Assembly (NCBI RefSeq): GCF_047511655.1
Contig: NC_133398.1
Location: 39,313,638 to 39,377,637 of the forward strand
DNA length: 64,000 bases
DNA from: Castor canadensis
Lineage: Eukaryota > Chordata > Mammalia > Rodentia > Castoridae
Direction of reading: 5' to 3'
In this document: positions 24,140 to 37,499 of the stretch, piece after piece
Layout: each line of letters begins with the position of its first letter
How positions within the stretch are numbered: position 1 is the first letter of the stretch
Notes under the pieces: model-generated
Told to the model about the DNA's origin: nothing
Databases searched by the model: none
Seen by the model: the letters and a program-made list of their open reading frames with translations, nothing else
Made by a program: the position numbers and the translations under genes

Positions 24140-25060
24140 CTACTCTTTGGGACTGAGGCTATAGCTCAGTACAGCCAGGATATGTGAGTCCTGGGTTTCA
24201 TCCCCATAGCTGCAAAAAAAATTGTAAACATTCCACTTTGTAAGGAAGTCTTTACTTCTAAAATGTACGTCTTGAACCACACATGGTGGCATAGTCCTGT
24301 ATTCCAGCACTCATAAGACCAAGGCAGAAGGATCAAAAATTCAAGGCCAGCCTGGGCTATATAACAAGACTCTGACTCAAAAAATATTCGTGCATATAAT
24401 CCTAGCTACTCAGGAAGCAAAGACTAGTAGGATCTCAAGTTTGAAGTCAGCCCAGGCAAATAGTTAGGGATACCCCATCTCAACCAATAAGCCAGGCATG
24501 GTGATACATATCTGTAATTCCAGCCATTTGAGAAGTCACAGGTAAAAGACTTTCAGTCAGAAGTTGGCCCCAGGAAAAACCTCAGGCAAAAAATGTGAAC
24601 CTGTGGGGCACTGGTGGCTCAAGCCTGTAATCCTAGCTACTCAGGGGACAGAGTTCAGGAGAATCACAGTTCAAAGCCAGCCCAGGTAAACAGTTCCCAA
24701 TATCCTAGCTCAAAAATACACAACACAAAAAGGGCTGGGGGAGGGCTCAAGTGGTAGAGAGTCTGCCTATCAAGTCCAAGGCCGTGAGTTCAAATCTCAG
24801 TTTAAAAAAAAAAACTAAACACCAACCTGGGCTGGGGATTTAAGGGAGGCTCAAGTAGCAGAATGCATGCCTAGCAAACACTTAGGCCCTGAGCTCAAAC
24901 CCCCACTACCAACCCCACCACACTAAAAAAAAAAAAAAAAAAAAAAAAGGAAAATATAAGGCTGGAGTGTGTCTCAAGTTGTAGAGCACTTGCCTAGCAA
25001 GCACAAGACCCTAAATTCAAATCCAGTAACACCAACAAAATAAAATACAAAAACTAAAGT
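24140..25060 (+). repeat. Forward SINE cluster
   Basis: ID at 24155-24225; B1-like at 24265-24380; partial head copies at 24380-24600; composite at 24605-24815; ID bodies at 24825-24945 and 24960-25045, with a 24-A tail. Confidence 0.75.
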
Positions 25061-25074
25061 GACATTTCTTTCTC

Positions 25075-25790
25075 TTTTTTTGGCAGTACTGGTGTTTGAA
25101 TTCAAGGTCAACACCTTGAGCCACTCCACCAGCACTTTTTGTGAAGGGTTTTTTTGAGATAGGGTCTTGAGAAGTATTTGCCTGGGCAAATAGTTTGGCT
25201 TTGAACCATGATCCTCCTGAGTAGCTAGAATTACAGGCATGAGCCACTGGCACCACTGAAGTGACATTTCTTAAAAAGCTAATAATCTTAAGAGAGTTTG
25301 TATACACTCACACACTACTAGCTTTAATCACAACAGAAAATCTTTTTTTAAGGAAGCACTGGGGTCTGAACTCAGGGTGTCAAACTTATTAGGCAGGGCA
25401 CTCTTACTGCCTGAGCCACTCTGCTGGCCCATTTTTTGTGATGGGCTTTTTTTGAGATAGGGTCTCCTCCATAAACTATTCGCCTAAGGCTGGCTTTGAA
25501 TCCTGATCCTCCTGATCTTAGCCTCCTGAGCAGCTAAGATTACAGGTGCACAGCTCAAAAAAAAAAAAAAGAAAAAATAAATTTTTTTTTTTTCCATCAC
25601 GGGGGCTTGAACTCAGGGCCTACACCTCAAGCCACTCCACCAGCCCTTTTTTGTGATGGGTTTTTCGAGATAAGGTCTACTCAGTGAACTATTTGCTGGG
25701 CTGGCTTTGAACTGTGCCTGATCTGTCTCCTAAGTAGCTAGGATTACTCTGGTGGTGTTAGCCACCAGAGCCCAGCCAGAAAACATTTCT
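25075..25790 (-). repeat. Three antisense composite SINEs
   Basis: Copies at about 25078-25255, 25345-25555 and 25580-25785, each starting with T-runs and a TTTGAACTCAGGG-like B box and ending with the reversed 7SL-like head. Confidence 0.85.
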
Positions 25791-25924
25791 AAAACTAGAA
25801 ATAACTGATTCTCTTAACATGATATTTATACCTCCTCATATAACTTCTTTTCCAGTTTACCACTTACTAGGCTGCTTTTATTTAAGTAACCTCTCCTAAC
25901 ATAGTTTATGACATAACAAAAGAG

Positions 25925-27700
25925 CAATTCAGCTGGGTATGTAGCTCCGTGGTAGAATGTTTGCCTAGCATGCACAAAGTTCTGGGTACAGTCTCCAGTG
26001 ACAAAAAAAAAAAAAAAAAATCAGTGAAGACTTACCAATTTGAAATTCAGGAAATTATCTTCTCATTTCAAGCCCCTTTTAGAAGATGAATAAATCTTTT
26101 GGGGGTTTTCTGTTTTGGCAGGAATGGAGTTTGAACTCAGGGCTTCCTACCTGCAAAGCATGCGACCTACAGTTTAAGCCACACTTTCAGTCCATTTTGC
26201 TCTAGTTATATTTGGAGATGGGGTTTCAAGAACTATTTGCCCAAAGACCTCAGCATCAGAAATCTGACCATGTATGTATCAGTTTGTTACTATACTAAAA
26301 TGCCAGAGGCAGACTACTTAGCTCACTGGTTTTTTGTTTGTTTGTTTGTTTGTTTGTGTGTATGTGTGTGTGGTGCTGGGCTTTGAACTCAGGGCCTCAT
26401 ATTTGCTAGGCAGGCACTCTTACCACTGGAGCCATTCCTCCAGCCATTTTTGTATTGGGTATTTTTGAGATAGGGTCTCTCAAACTATTTGTACAGGGTG
26501 GCTTCAAACCTTGATCCTCCTGATCTCTGCCCCCTAAGTAGCTAGGATTACAGGCATGAGCCACAGGTGCATGGCTGTATTCTTTCTTTTTTCTTTTTTT
26601 TTTGATAGAACTGGGGTTTGAACTCAGGGCTTCTCATCTGCAAAGCAGCTCTTACCACTTGAGCCTTATCTCCAGTCCATTTTGCTCTGGTTATTTTAGA
26701 AATTGGGGGGGGGTCCTCTAAACTATTTGCCCAGGGTGGTTTTGAACCTCTCCATCAAAGCCTCCCAAGTAACTAGGATTATAGTGTTAAGCCACAGGCA
26801 CCCAGCTGAGAATCATGTATCCTTGTATCTATGTGGTGGTGTGGTATCTTTCCCTTCGCCTTAGAAAGCCACCTGGACACTCCACCCTAAAGACCTAATT
26901 TAATCACTTTCAAAAGTTTCCTCAAACTGGGAGTGTAACTAAAGTGATAGTATGATTGCCTAGCAAGCATGGGGCCCGCCTTAGGTTCAATTCCCAGTAC
27001 TACCAAAGGGGGTAAATGTTTACCCATTTAATATCATTACCATATGACTGCAGATTAAACTCCTACATGAGGGGAGGAGAGGGGAGAAGAATTTTATTAA
27101 AACCATAGCAAAGTTATTATACTTATTTAACATCAGCACTGAAATTTTTTCATCAGTGGTTAGTCTCTAGTGGCTTAAATTTAAATATTACTATCTAGGC
27201 AATAGAGGAAAGAGCAGTTAAGTGGTAACAAGATAGACACTTTTATTTTCCTCCTGCCTCCATCTCCTGTAATTATAGGTGCATGGCACCATGCTGGACT
27301 ATGTCAATTCTTAATATTATCTTGTAAATGGCCCAATGGTTATTTTCTTTTTCTTCTTTTGCAATACTAGGGTTTGAACTCAGGGCCTCATGCTTGCTGG
27401 GCAGATGCTCGACCACTTGAGCCATGTCTCCAGTCCCTGTTATTTTCAACTAGGTAGCAATCATTCATTGTTTTTTTGTTTTGTTTGGCAGTAGTGGGGT
27501 TTGAATTCAGGGCTTCATGTTTGCTAGATAGGTGTTCTATCATGTGAGCCACTCTGCCAGCCCAATAAGGCTGGGGTTTTTTGGGCTTTTGTTTTGTTTT
27601 GTTTTTGGTGGTACTGGGGTTGGAATTTAGGGCCTCAGGCTTGCTAGGCAGGCACTCCTAACAGATGGAGTCACTATGCCAGCCCCTCAATTCATTGTTT
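25925..27700. repeat. SINE-rich block, mostly antisense
   Basis: ID (+) at 25932-26015. Antisense composites at about 26110-26260, 26330-26575 (with a TTTG microsatellite at its start) and 26590-26805. ID (+) at 26925-27005. Antisense bodies at 27355-27435, 27480-27565 and 27600-27690. Confidence 0.75.
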
Positions 27701-27714
27701 AAAATCTAAACTAC

Positions 27715-28740
27715 TAGCCAAGCCTAGTAGTACATGCCTATAATCACAACACTCAGGAAACTGAGGCAGGAGGTTAGTAAGTTCAAGGACAGCATGGGCT
27801 TTAGAGCGAGTTCCAGCCCAATGTGAACTCATATAAGACCCTATCTCAAAAAAAAAAAAAAAGTCTCAATTACTATGTATGATACTAAATGAAGCACACT
27901 AAATTATTTCAAGGAATTTATACCTCAAATTAAACATCACAGCCAGGTGCCAATGCCTCACACCTGTACTCCTAGCTACTAGGGAGGCAGAAATTAGGAG
28001 GATCCCAGTTTGAGGCCAGCCTGGGCAAAAAGTTCAGAAAACCCTATCTCGAAAATACCCAACACAAGAAAGGGCTGGTATATTGGCTCAAGTGGTAGAG
28101 CACCAGCCTACCAAGTGTGAGGCCCTGAGTTTAAGCCCCAATAACACCAAGGAAAAAAATAATTAAACATCAGTTTTCCCATGCAGTAAAACAGATAACT
28201 AAAGAATTTTTAAAAGGTGACGGTGGGCATGGTGGTAAATCTCAGCACTCAGGAGGCTTCGCCAGGGGAATCACCAGTTCAAGGACAATCTGGACTACAT
28301 AAAGATGCTGTCTCCAAAAAAAATTTAAAGACAGGTACTGGTGGCTCACAACTATAATCCTAGCTATTCAGGAGGCAGAAATCAAGAGAACTGCAGTTCA
28401 AAGCCAGCCCCGGGCAAATAGTTTAAAAGACCTTATCTCAAAAATGCCCAACACAAGAAAAATAAATAATAAAAAACAAAGAAAAAAAAAGTGGCTCAAG
28501 CCTAAGTAAGCATAAGACCCTGAATTCAAACACCAGTACCCCCCCAAAATAAATAAACTATCACTTAACAGACTCAACTATTAAGTGATAATAGTTGACC
28601 AAAAAAATAATTTTCCAGGCTGAACATGGTGGTACACACCTGTAATCCCTACACTTGGAAGATGGAGACAGGAGGATAGCTAGTTTGAGGCCAACAGCAT
28701 GAGCTACATATATAGCCACACCTTGTCTCAAAGAAAAAAA
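27715..28740 (+). repeat. Forward SINE cluster
   Basis: B1-like at 27715-27860; composite at 27940-28155; B1-like at 28220-28320; composite at 28330-28545; B1-like at 28615-28735. Confidence 0.8.
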
Positions 28741-28814
28741 AAAAGTTTTCTATAGTCAATTTTTCCCTATGATACTTACATAAACTTGGAAATGTATCAA
28801 GGCATTATTATTTT

Positions 28815-29110
28815 GAAAGCACAAACAAGGGCTGGGGGCATGGCTCAAGTAGTAGAGCTGATTTGAGGCCCTGAGTTCAAACTCAGGTGAGAAAAACAAA
28901 ACCATAAACCAGGAATTGGAGGGGGTGGGGGCAGGGGGGAGAAATGACCCAAGCCTTGTATGCATATATGAATAATAAAACAATAAAAATAAATAAATAA
29001 ATAAACCAGGAGTTGGGGATGTAGCTCAGTAGCAGAGCATTTGCCTAGCATGTAGAAGGTCCTGGGTTTGATCCCCAGCACTACAAAAAGTAACAATAGC
29101 CTGGAAAAAA
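28815..29110 (+). repeat. ID SINEs flanking a tiny L1 3'-end insertion
   Basis: ID-like copies at 28830-28890 and 29010-29090 flank a sense L1 3' tail at 28921-29000 (G-rich start, GAAATGACCCAAGCC, ATGAATAATAAAA, then A-rich). ATAAACCAGGAATTGGA (28904-28920) and ATAAACCAGGAGTTGGG (29001-29017) form its near-perfect target-site duplication. Confidence 0.8.
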
Positions 29111-29484
29111 ATAAAAACAATCTCAAAAAAAAAAAGCACAAACCAATATTGTATTGAGAACTATAACTGCTTCTATCATTGTCATTTCAGGTGTTTTATG
29201 ATCATTTCTAATCCTAACACTTAACTTCTGAAGCTACTGTTAAAGGAATCAAATTGCTAATTTAAAATCCTTCTAATATTTAGTATTCTCTTATTCAAAT
29301 CATCAAAGAAAAACTGAATTTTTCCAGTAGATTGGAGACTTAAGCTAAAGTCATGAAAACAGTCTCTCCCTCTAATTCAGACAATTACCTTAGAATTAAC
29401 TAAAATTTAAAATAGTTCCTTGTAAAATCCTTCATATGTTTGATTTTCTTAAAATTTTACAACTTCAAACATCACCCCAATTAG

Positions 29485-29790
29485 TCAAGGATTTCAGTTA
29501 ATAGAACAGCACAGGCTTTAGAGACAAGCAGTCTCTATTACAAGTTGGCACTACAACATTCTAGATGATTAGCCTTGGGCAAGTTAAATGACCTCTGAGT
29601 AACATAGGTTCTCTAAATGCTAAATGAAGAGTAGGGGTGTGGCTCAAGTGGTAGAGCACTTGTCCAGAGTACAATCCCCAGTACTGCCAAAAATTTTAAA
29701 AAAGTCTGATGGAGTGGTTCAATTGGTAAAGAGCCTGCCTGACAAGCATGAAGCCCTGAGTTCAAACCCCAGTATGATAAATAAAAGGAA
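29485..29790. repeat. MIR fragment (-) and ID SINEs (+)
   Basis: About 29490-29620 reads as a diverged reversed MIR (GCCTTGGGCAAGTTAAATGA). ID-like bodies follow at 29630-29690 and 29705-29775. Confidence 0.6.
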
Positions 29791-29894
29791 ACATCTCATG
29801 GAAGGATTACATGAGGTATTCTATGTAAAGTACATGGTATATAGTAAGCCCTCAACAAGTGTTAGCTCCTAATAGCTACAGTACTATATTGAGA

Positions 29895-30150
29895 GTAACT
29901 GTATATGTGAGTATATATATACATATATACGTACAGTGTATATATACATATATATATGTATCCACTAGACATGAAATTCCAAGTTGTAGCATGCTTTAAG
30001 TCTCATTCTATTTATTTTGCCAGTAAGTTCACAGTTCAACTTACTGTTTGTATCAAAACTACAAAGGACTGCTGTTCCTATCCCCCTTTAAATCATATGT
30101 TGAAATACTAAACCGCCCCCCCGCCCCCCCCGCCCCCCCCCCCCGCAATA
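29895..30150. repeat. TA/CA-rich microsatellite and C-rich tract
   Basis: (TATA/CATA)n at about 29905-29960, then at 30114-30146 a nearly pure C tract broken by single G bases. The other strand of the C tract is G-rich and could form a quadruplex. Confidence 0.8.
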
Positions 30151-30249
30151 GGATGGCAGAAAATGGCAGAAAGGTGGACCCTTGGGGGAGTTATAGATTA
30201 TGAGCGACCCCACCCCCATAGAATGTGTCTTTATAAGAAAAAAGAATTG

Positions 30250-30815
30250 AGGGTGAACTCAGTGGTAGACCCTTGCCTTAGTGTTCATAAAACACCCTGA
30301 GTTCAATCCCCAGCATCCCCTAAAAAAAAAAAAAAAAAACCTGGGTTCAATCCTCAGGACACATCCTTCAAGAAAAGGGAAGGATCCATTTGGAGGATCC
30401 AAGAAGTGATCTGGAGCCCAGAAGACAGCCCTCATAAGAATCTGACGCTTTGATTTCTATTTTCTAGCTTCCAGAACTATGAGAAATAAATTTCTGTTGT
30501 TTATAAGCCATCAGAGATCAGAAGGATCTCAGTTCGAACCCAGCCCGGGCAAACAATTCAACAGACTCTCTCTTGAAAATACCCAACACCAAAAAAAGGC
30601 TGGTGGAGTGGCTCAAGTCCTGAGTTCAAACCCCAGTACTACCAAGAAATAAATAAGCCATCCACCTAGCCTATAGTAATTTGTTATAGGAGCCTGAAGA
30701 CAATAACCAAAATATATTTATTTATTTATTTATGGTGCTGGGGACTGAACCCTAGTTCTTTCATATGGTAGACAAGCACTCTACCACTGAGCTAGAACCC
30801 CAATCCCCCAAAATC
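30250..30815. repeat. ID and composite SINE pieces
   Basis: ID-like forward copy at 30255-30335; partial composite at 30510-30655; (TTTA)n at 30715-30733 followed by an antisense ID at 30735-30810. Confidence 0.75.
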
Positions 30816-31514
30816 TTTATAGTTGTTACAAAACAAATCAAGTAAAGGTGTTTAAAGTAGACTGTTTACTGTCCATCTTAGATACATATTCAAACATCTG
30901 AATTTTCCAATTCTCATATAGCAGTATTATTTAAATACCAAACCCTGTCAATCTGAACTAAAATTATCTTTTCAATTTAGTATCTATCACTCCATTCACT
31001 TCAGAATCAATTCATTTAGAAGTATGTTAACATAAACTTTGAATAATAATGTCACTGAATAAGCTGAAATAAGTTAGTTCTGTGTTGACAGCACACACAC
31101 AGAGGCTCAATCTTACTCAGACAATTATGTAGTTATACATAAAACTGTCCAAAAGTAGTTGAGGAATGTAAGAATTAAAACTTTTAAATACTGTCTTCCA
31201 GCAAGATGGAGTTCTGTAGTTCTAAACACTGAATTTCAAATGCTTCCTATTACCTTCCTATAATTAGAAGTGAACCAATTTGCTGGCCTCCTTTATCTCA
31301 CCTGTCTTCAACAGACAGGTTATTCTGGAACCTTAGACTAGGACCAGTAATACCGAGTTGAAAAAATGGAACAGGACATTTTATCGTGATGAACACTGGT
31401 TATACTGACAAATGCTCTAATTGGTCCTAAAAGTTTAAAAGCTTTGCTTTTCATGAACATTTTACAATTGTGTCCATAACACCTATACCCCACATTTTTG
31501 TATTTTAAAATCCA

Positions 31515-32670
31515 CACACACAAAAAAATTTTTTGAGGCAAGATTTCACTATGTAGCCCATGCTGACCTCGAATTCAAAATTCTGTGTAAACCTCCTAAA
31601 TGTTCAGATTACAGATGGGTACCACCATCTCCCTGATCCACACAAAGATTTTTATGAATATCATTCATAAAAGATCTAAGGTTTTCAGTATCCTAGTACT
31701 TTCCTTTACTATCTCTTAGGGAATGCCTTTTCTTAAAGCACTGCAAAAAAAAAAAAAAAAAAAAATTTCTGCAATTATTCAGACAGAAGCCAGGCATCAG
31801 TAAATCTCAGCTACTTAGGAGGCAGAAGGATTGCAGCCTGAGCAAATAGTTCTCAAAACCTTATATTGTAAAAACCCATCATAAAAAAAAGGGCTGGCAG
31901 AATGGATCAAGAGGTAAGAGCACCTACCTAGCAAGCATGAAACCTTGTGTTCAAGCTCCAGTGCCACCAAAAAAAAAAAAAAAAAAATTAGAGACAAAAT
32001 TTTAAAAAAACAATAAACAAAAACAGAATTACAGACAGTAGAGCTAGGCTCTGGTGGCTCACACCTGTAATCCCACCTACTTAGGAGGATTGAGGTTCAA
32101 GGCCAGCCTGAGCAAACAGTTCATGAGACACCTCCCTCCTACCCCGGCCTCCGAAATAACCAGAGCAAAATGGGACTGGAGGAATGGCTCAAGCAGTAGA
32201 GTGCCTGCCTAGCAGGCTCAAAGCTCTCAGTTCAAACCCCACTACTGTCAAAGAAAAAAAAAAGAAAAGAAAAGAAATACAGAAAAGCAAACATGGTATA
32301 TCACAATTTAATCCCAGCACTCAGATAGTGGAGGCAGGAGGATTGTGAGTTAAGAGGCCAGGATGTAGAAGGAGACCCTGTCTCAAACCAAACCACCCCC
32401 ATGCAAAAAAAATTATAGAATCAGCGGGTGTGGCAGCCCTTGACTGTAGTCCCAGCTATTCTGGAGGACAAGGCAGAAGACTGCATGTGCCCAGAAAGAA
32501 GTTGGAAGAGTGGCTTGTCTGGAAGGACAGAGGAGGAGTCTATTTATATTCTATGTGCATTTAGAAAAGTAAAGTAGGGCTGAATGTGTGGCTCAAACAG
32601 TAGTATACCGTCTAGCAAGCACAAAGTCCTGAGTTCAAACTCTGGTAGTACCAAAAAAAAAAAAGTACAA
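31515..32670. repeat. SINE cluster
   Basis: Antisense B1-like at 31530-31645; forward composites at 31785-31965 and 32045-32255; B1-like at 32285-32400 and 32420-32480; ID body at 32575-32660. Confidence 0.75.
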
Positions 32671-32699
32671 TAAAATTAATTTTTTTGTTTTCCTTCTGG

Positions 32700-33640
32700 C
32701 TTTTCCCCCATTTGGCAGTCTGGAGTTTGAACTCATAGTCTCAAGTTTGCTAGGCAGGTACTCTACCACTTCAGCCACTGCAACAGCCTAATACACATTT
32801 TTCAAAATAAAAGAAATGGAAGGAAGGTGGGTGCCAGTGGCTCACACCTGCAATCCTAGCTAGTCAGTTGGCAGAGATCAGTAGGATAGTAGTTCAGAGC
32901 CAGCCCTGCCAAATAGTTCTTGAGACCCTATGTCGAAAACACCCACCACAAAAAAAAAAAAAAAGGCTAGTGTAGTGGCTCAATGTGTAGGTCCTGAGTT
33001 CAACTCCCAGTACCGAAAAAAATAATAATAATAATAATAATTTTAGAAGAATATGCTATTATCTAAAAGTCATACCCACACACAAAGATTAAGTCTGATT
33101 TTTGGGAAGAGAAGCAGAAAATAAATTCATTTATTCTAGAACAAATGAAGCTTAACAAATAATGTACATTCCTTTGTCTTCATATATATTATTGAAGAGT
33201 TTCCTTAGCATAAGTCAGTGTTATATTTGATAAAGTGCTAGTGGAGTGGTTCAAGTGGTAGAGAGCCTACCAAGGAAGTATGAGGTCCTGAGTTCATGTC
33301 CCAGTGACATCACAAAAAAATATGATAAAAAAGTGTTATTACGGAAAACTTACCAAACAGATACTTCCTAAATTGTCAGTTTAAAAACAACACAGGTGTG
33401 TTCCATTTATTTTAAAATCTATTTCATCATCGGGTGGCAGTGGCTCATGCCTATAATCCTAGCTACTTGGGAGGCTGATATGGGAGGGATTGAGGTTTGG
33501 GGCAAGCCTGGGCAAACAGTTTGTGAGACCCTAGCTCCAAAATAACTAGAGCAAAATGGACTGAAGGTGTGGCTCAAGTGGTAGAGCAATGAAGCTCTGA
33601 GTTCAAACCCCAGTCACACACACAAAAATATAGACACATA
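32700..33640. repeat. SINE cluster with AAT microsatellite
   Basis: Antisense ID at 32712-32790; forward composite at 32828-33018 ending in (AAT)n at 33021-33042; ID at 33235-33315; composite at 33430-33620. Confidence 0.8.
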
Positions 33641-34029
33641 TTTTATCACCTGTATTTTATTACCTCAATTAGATAATTAAATAAAATTTAAAAACCTGAA
33701 ATACTTTTAAGTTTTTAATCACATAAATTTCATGTTAGTGTTTATCATAAAAGAGGCACTCTCATTTTGTGACTCTAGACTCACTGCTACCATGCTTTCA
33801 GAAAAATAATTCAAGTGTTTCAGGAAGGTTCTATACCAAAGCACTCACATTAAGTTATGATCATCATCATTATTTCAAAAGATTCCTTTTAAAGGAAAGG
33901 AAGTGGACTTGCTAAAACTTTCATTTACTGCTGCCTTGATCAACAGTAACATAGTAATAAAAATTTCAATTTGTTCCTTAGCAAAATAAAGTCAGAGCTA
34001 TTCTCCCTGTCCTAAGTATTCTCCTATTT

Positions 34030-34270
34030 TGTCTTTTATTTAAGTGACTGACACCCTACAGGGAAAAATTTCAAGCAGCAAAGAAATTCAGACATTCCCT
34101 AAAATGAGATCAAGAAACTGGACAAAAAACAAGGCCTCAAAAAATTTCATAAGGGTGGGGTGGATAAGAAAAAGTAACAGGAGGAGTATGATCAAAGTAC
34201 ATTATATGCAAATGTACTTTATATGAAACAATATTTGCTAATAAAAAGATTTTAAAGTATGCAAAAAACA
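34030..34270 (+). repeat. Probable L1 3'-UTR piece with a 10-bp inverted repeat
   Basis: GGAGTATGATCAAAGTACAT resembles the 3' UTR type seen near 11700. AAAGTACATT (34194-34203) and AATGTACTTT (34211-34220) are perfect inverted arms around a 7-base loop. Confidence 0.45.
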
Positions 34271-34839
34271 GAAGAAACTACTTTTGCCCACCCCACATTC
34301 ATGCCCCCCGCAAAGCTAAGAATCACACAGATAACAGATATTAAATAAGCAAAAGCAGAATGACTCAAAAAAACAAAAATTCTGAGAAATAATACAGGTC
34401 TCATAGTTCCCAACACAGTTTCATGTTTTGAACAGACTGGTGACAACCACTTCATGATGAAAAAGATCAGTCAGAAGCCTGTAACATCTAAATGTTAAAG
34501 GAGTTATTTTATGAAAAATTTAAAGAATGACTGGCAGTCCCACTGCTTTGGAAGGATTGTCAATTACAAAAATAAGTTTAACTTCAAAACATATTACACT
34601 AAATTTTCAAAGACTAACATTTGAAAGCTCTGTGCCAACTTTTAGCTGCAGCTGTAGTGGAACACACTAAAAGCTTTGTTTTAAGACAAAAGCAATGAAA
34701 TAAAAAACAATGACCATATATTTGCCTTTTTCCAATGAAGGACTAATCACATAAAAGTCAGAAAAGAATGCACTGAACAAATTCTTACAGAACACTCAAA
34801 CATAAAACTTGTTTAAGAATGTGTGTACTGGGGTGAATT

Positions 34840-35690
34840 CAACTATAACATATTGTAAGAACTTTTGTAATTCCTGTAAATGTACCCCCCGTACAACTAT
34901 AAAAAAATAAAATTTTTTAAATTTAAAAAAAAAAAAAAAAAAAGCCAAGCACCGGTGGTTCACGCCTATAATACTAGCTACTCAACAGGCAGAGATCAGG
35001 AAGATCAAGGTTCGAAGCCAAGGTTCAAATTCAAGAGACCCTATCTTGAAAAAAACCTTCACAAAAATAGGGCTGGTGGAATGGCTGAAGGTGAAGGCCC
35101 TGAGTTCAAGCCCATGTACCACAAAAAAAGAAAAAAAAAAACTGGTGGAGGAGGTGGCACAAACAATGTATACACATGTAAGTAAATGTAAAAACAATAA
35201 AATAAAAGGAGAAAAAAAAATTAAAGCCACTGAATACTGGATTTTAAAAAAATGTACATACTTTACAAGTCAGAATCAAAGGTAAAGAGGCTAGAGAGAC
35301 ACAGCTTAGAGAGAGAGCTAGAGGCTCTGGGTTCAGCACCAAAAAAAAAAAAAAAAATTCTGGTGGGGAGGAGAATTAAAGGCAAACACATTCAAAGATT
35401 AAGAAAATTAACACTGGGATGAGGGCATGGTTCAAGTGGTAGAACAACTGCAAGGTGGAGGCCTGAGCTCTACCCCAGAACCACACCAAAAAAAAAAAAA
35501 AAAAAAAAAAAGAAAATTAACACTAATACATAACAAATAGGAGATTAAGCCATTCTTTTTAACAAGTCTGAAGTTAGAAAGCCTTTATTTTTGTGTGTGC
35601 GTGTGATGCTGAAGATCAAACTGGGCCTCATGCATGCTGGCTGCTGCACTCTACCATTGAGCTACACCAACATCCCAAAGACTTTATTTT
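34840..35690. repeat. L1 3' end and SINEs
   Basis: L1-like 3' end at about 34840-34940 with an A tail; composite SINE (+) at 34944-35130; ID-like pieces at 35285-35350 and 35410-35490; antisense ID at 35595-35680. Confidence 0.65.
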
Positions 35691-37499
35691 TAAAACAGTG
35701 AATACTGATCAGGAAATACTTCTGTACTACCAATTCTAAACCAAGAGTTTGCCACACTCTGTTCCCAAATACTAAGCAAAAATATTACAATTAGCAACCC
35801 CCATTGACTTTCTCATATTGTTGTTTTGTTTTTAACATTTCATTAAAGATTATTTAACTAGTACCCATTTATCTTAACTATCAGTTGTCTCAAATCAAAA
35901 TTACTTCTTGGAAATTAAACTTTATCCATTAAAGTTAGCCAGTATAGTTTGCTAAAAAATGGTTTGTTAGAAAGTTACACACATACACACAAAATTAAAT
36001 AAATAAAAAGAAAAAATATCACATAAATCCCATTTTGTGCAATATTTCCAGTTATCTCCAAATAAGCACTTACACTTGACAGAAAATGTACCTCAACATG
36101 GACACAGTAATACCTTTTCCAATTTGTCACTAATAACTTGTATCTTTACTAAGTAATTTTAAATATCTGCATCTGAAAAAGTGTAAGTGTATGCTGACCA
36201 CAAAAGAACCAAATAGTTGGTAAGGATACAACTCTTACATAATATTTTTTAAACGTCCTTTTGCTAGGTATTCAGTAACTATCAGGCATGAATATTAAAC
36301 ATATCCATGTTACTCCCATTTTCAAAGTTGACCTAATTTAAAACCTGAAACTGAGGTTCTACCTTGCAAAGGGAAGAAAACAAGAGTTAAGTAATTGGGT
36401 AGTCCTAAAAATACACATCACAACTACATGACTAAGATACTCATTTATGCCTTGTGCCAAGATAACCCCTCCCTTCAAAACAAACTAAAATTGACTCACT
36501 GGCCTATTTTACTTAATTTTGGAAATGGAAAAAAAAAAAATAGATGGTTTCCTAAACACTCATTTCCTCTATCTCTGCCTCCACAGTTTAAAAGACTTTA
36601 AGTCTTCAGTCTGGGATTCCTCCCTACAAAAATGCTTAAGTCCAAACAGAAGTTAAAAAACAAAACAAAAAACACCCTCAGTATTTGTATCTTGTTATCT
36701 ACCTTTGAGTTAAAAAAAAACAAAACAAAACTGGATTCCAGAATAATTACTAGAAAACAATAGAAATGTCTACGGTGGCTGCCTAAGGAGCCATCCCACC
36801 CAGAAAACCCATCTCACCTCGATGATACTTTTCATCTGTGAGATGACCCCATTCTGCTGTAGTTAACCACCTGGGCAAATCTTTTAATTTTGACGCCCTA
36901 AAGGAGAAACTATCAATCTCCCTACAAGATATGTTCCACCCTTTATGGATGTTTCTCCATGTAGAAAACATAGCTAGTAAACTTGGTGGCGGAGCGAGGA
37001 CAAAGGGCATGTGAAAAAAAGCAATGACTGAGGTAAATAGAAAAGGAAGGTAGATAGAGTACTAAATTAAAGTTCCCTTAAGTAGATATTGGCAAGACAA
37101 CGCAGTACCCTTTAAAAAAACAAAACAAAACAAACAAAAAATCACCCTCCAGGGTCCTCTTCCTCGTTACCACCCACTGGAATGGAAAATTGGAACTCCC
37201 ACTACCCCAGAAGCCCAACGAGTCCTTAAAATGTCAGAGCACTGGCAGCCTCGGGAATGACAGCCTAATGCCCATCCCCCATCCTCACCCTCCCCCCCAA
37301 AAAATAAAAGTCCAATCCAATAAAGTGCAGGTCACCCTGCCCTCTGGGGCAGTTCCAGCCTGCGCAGAGAGGGCTCTGATGGGAGGTCGAGAAAGGAAAG
37401 ACAGACCATCTCGCTTTCCACACACCCTCAGCTGGAGAAACAAAACAAAGACAGTCCTCCTTCCCCGGTAGTCAGCAGCCCAGCCAGAGAGGCTTTCCC

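Noticed and set aside
36783..37010. 75-codon minus-strand frame close to UBE2R2 exon 1
   Set aside because: Unique sequence, but no recognised family and no supporting exon structure; it could be an alternative first exon but nothing in the sequence shows that.
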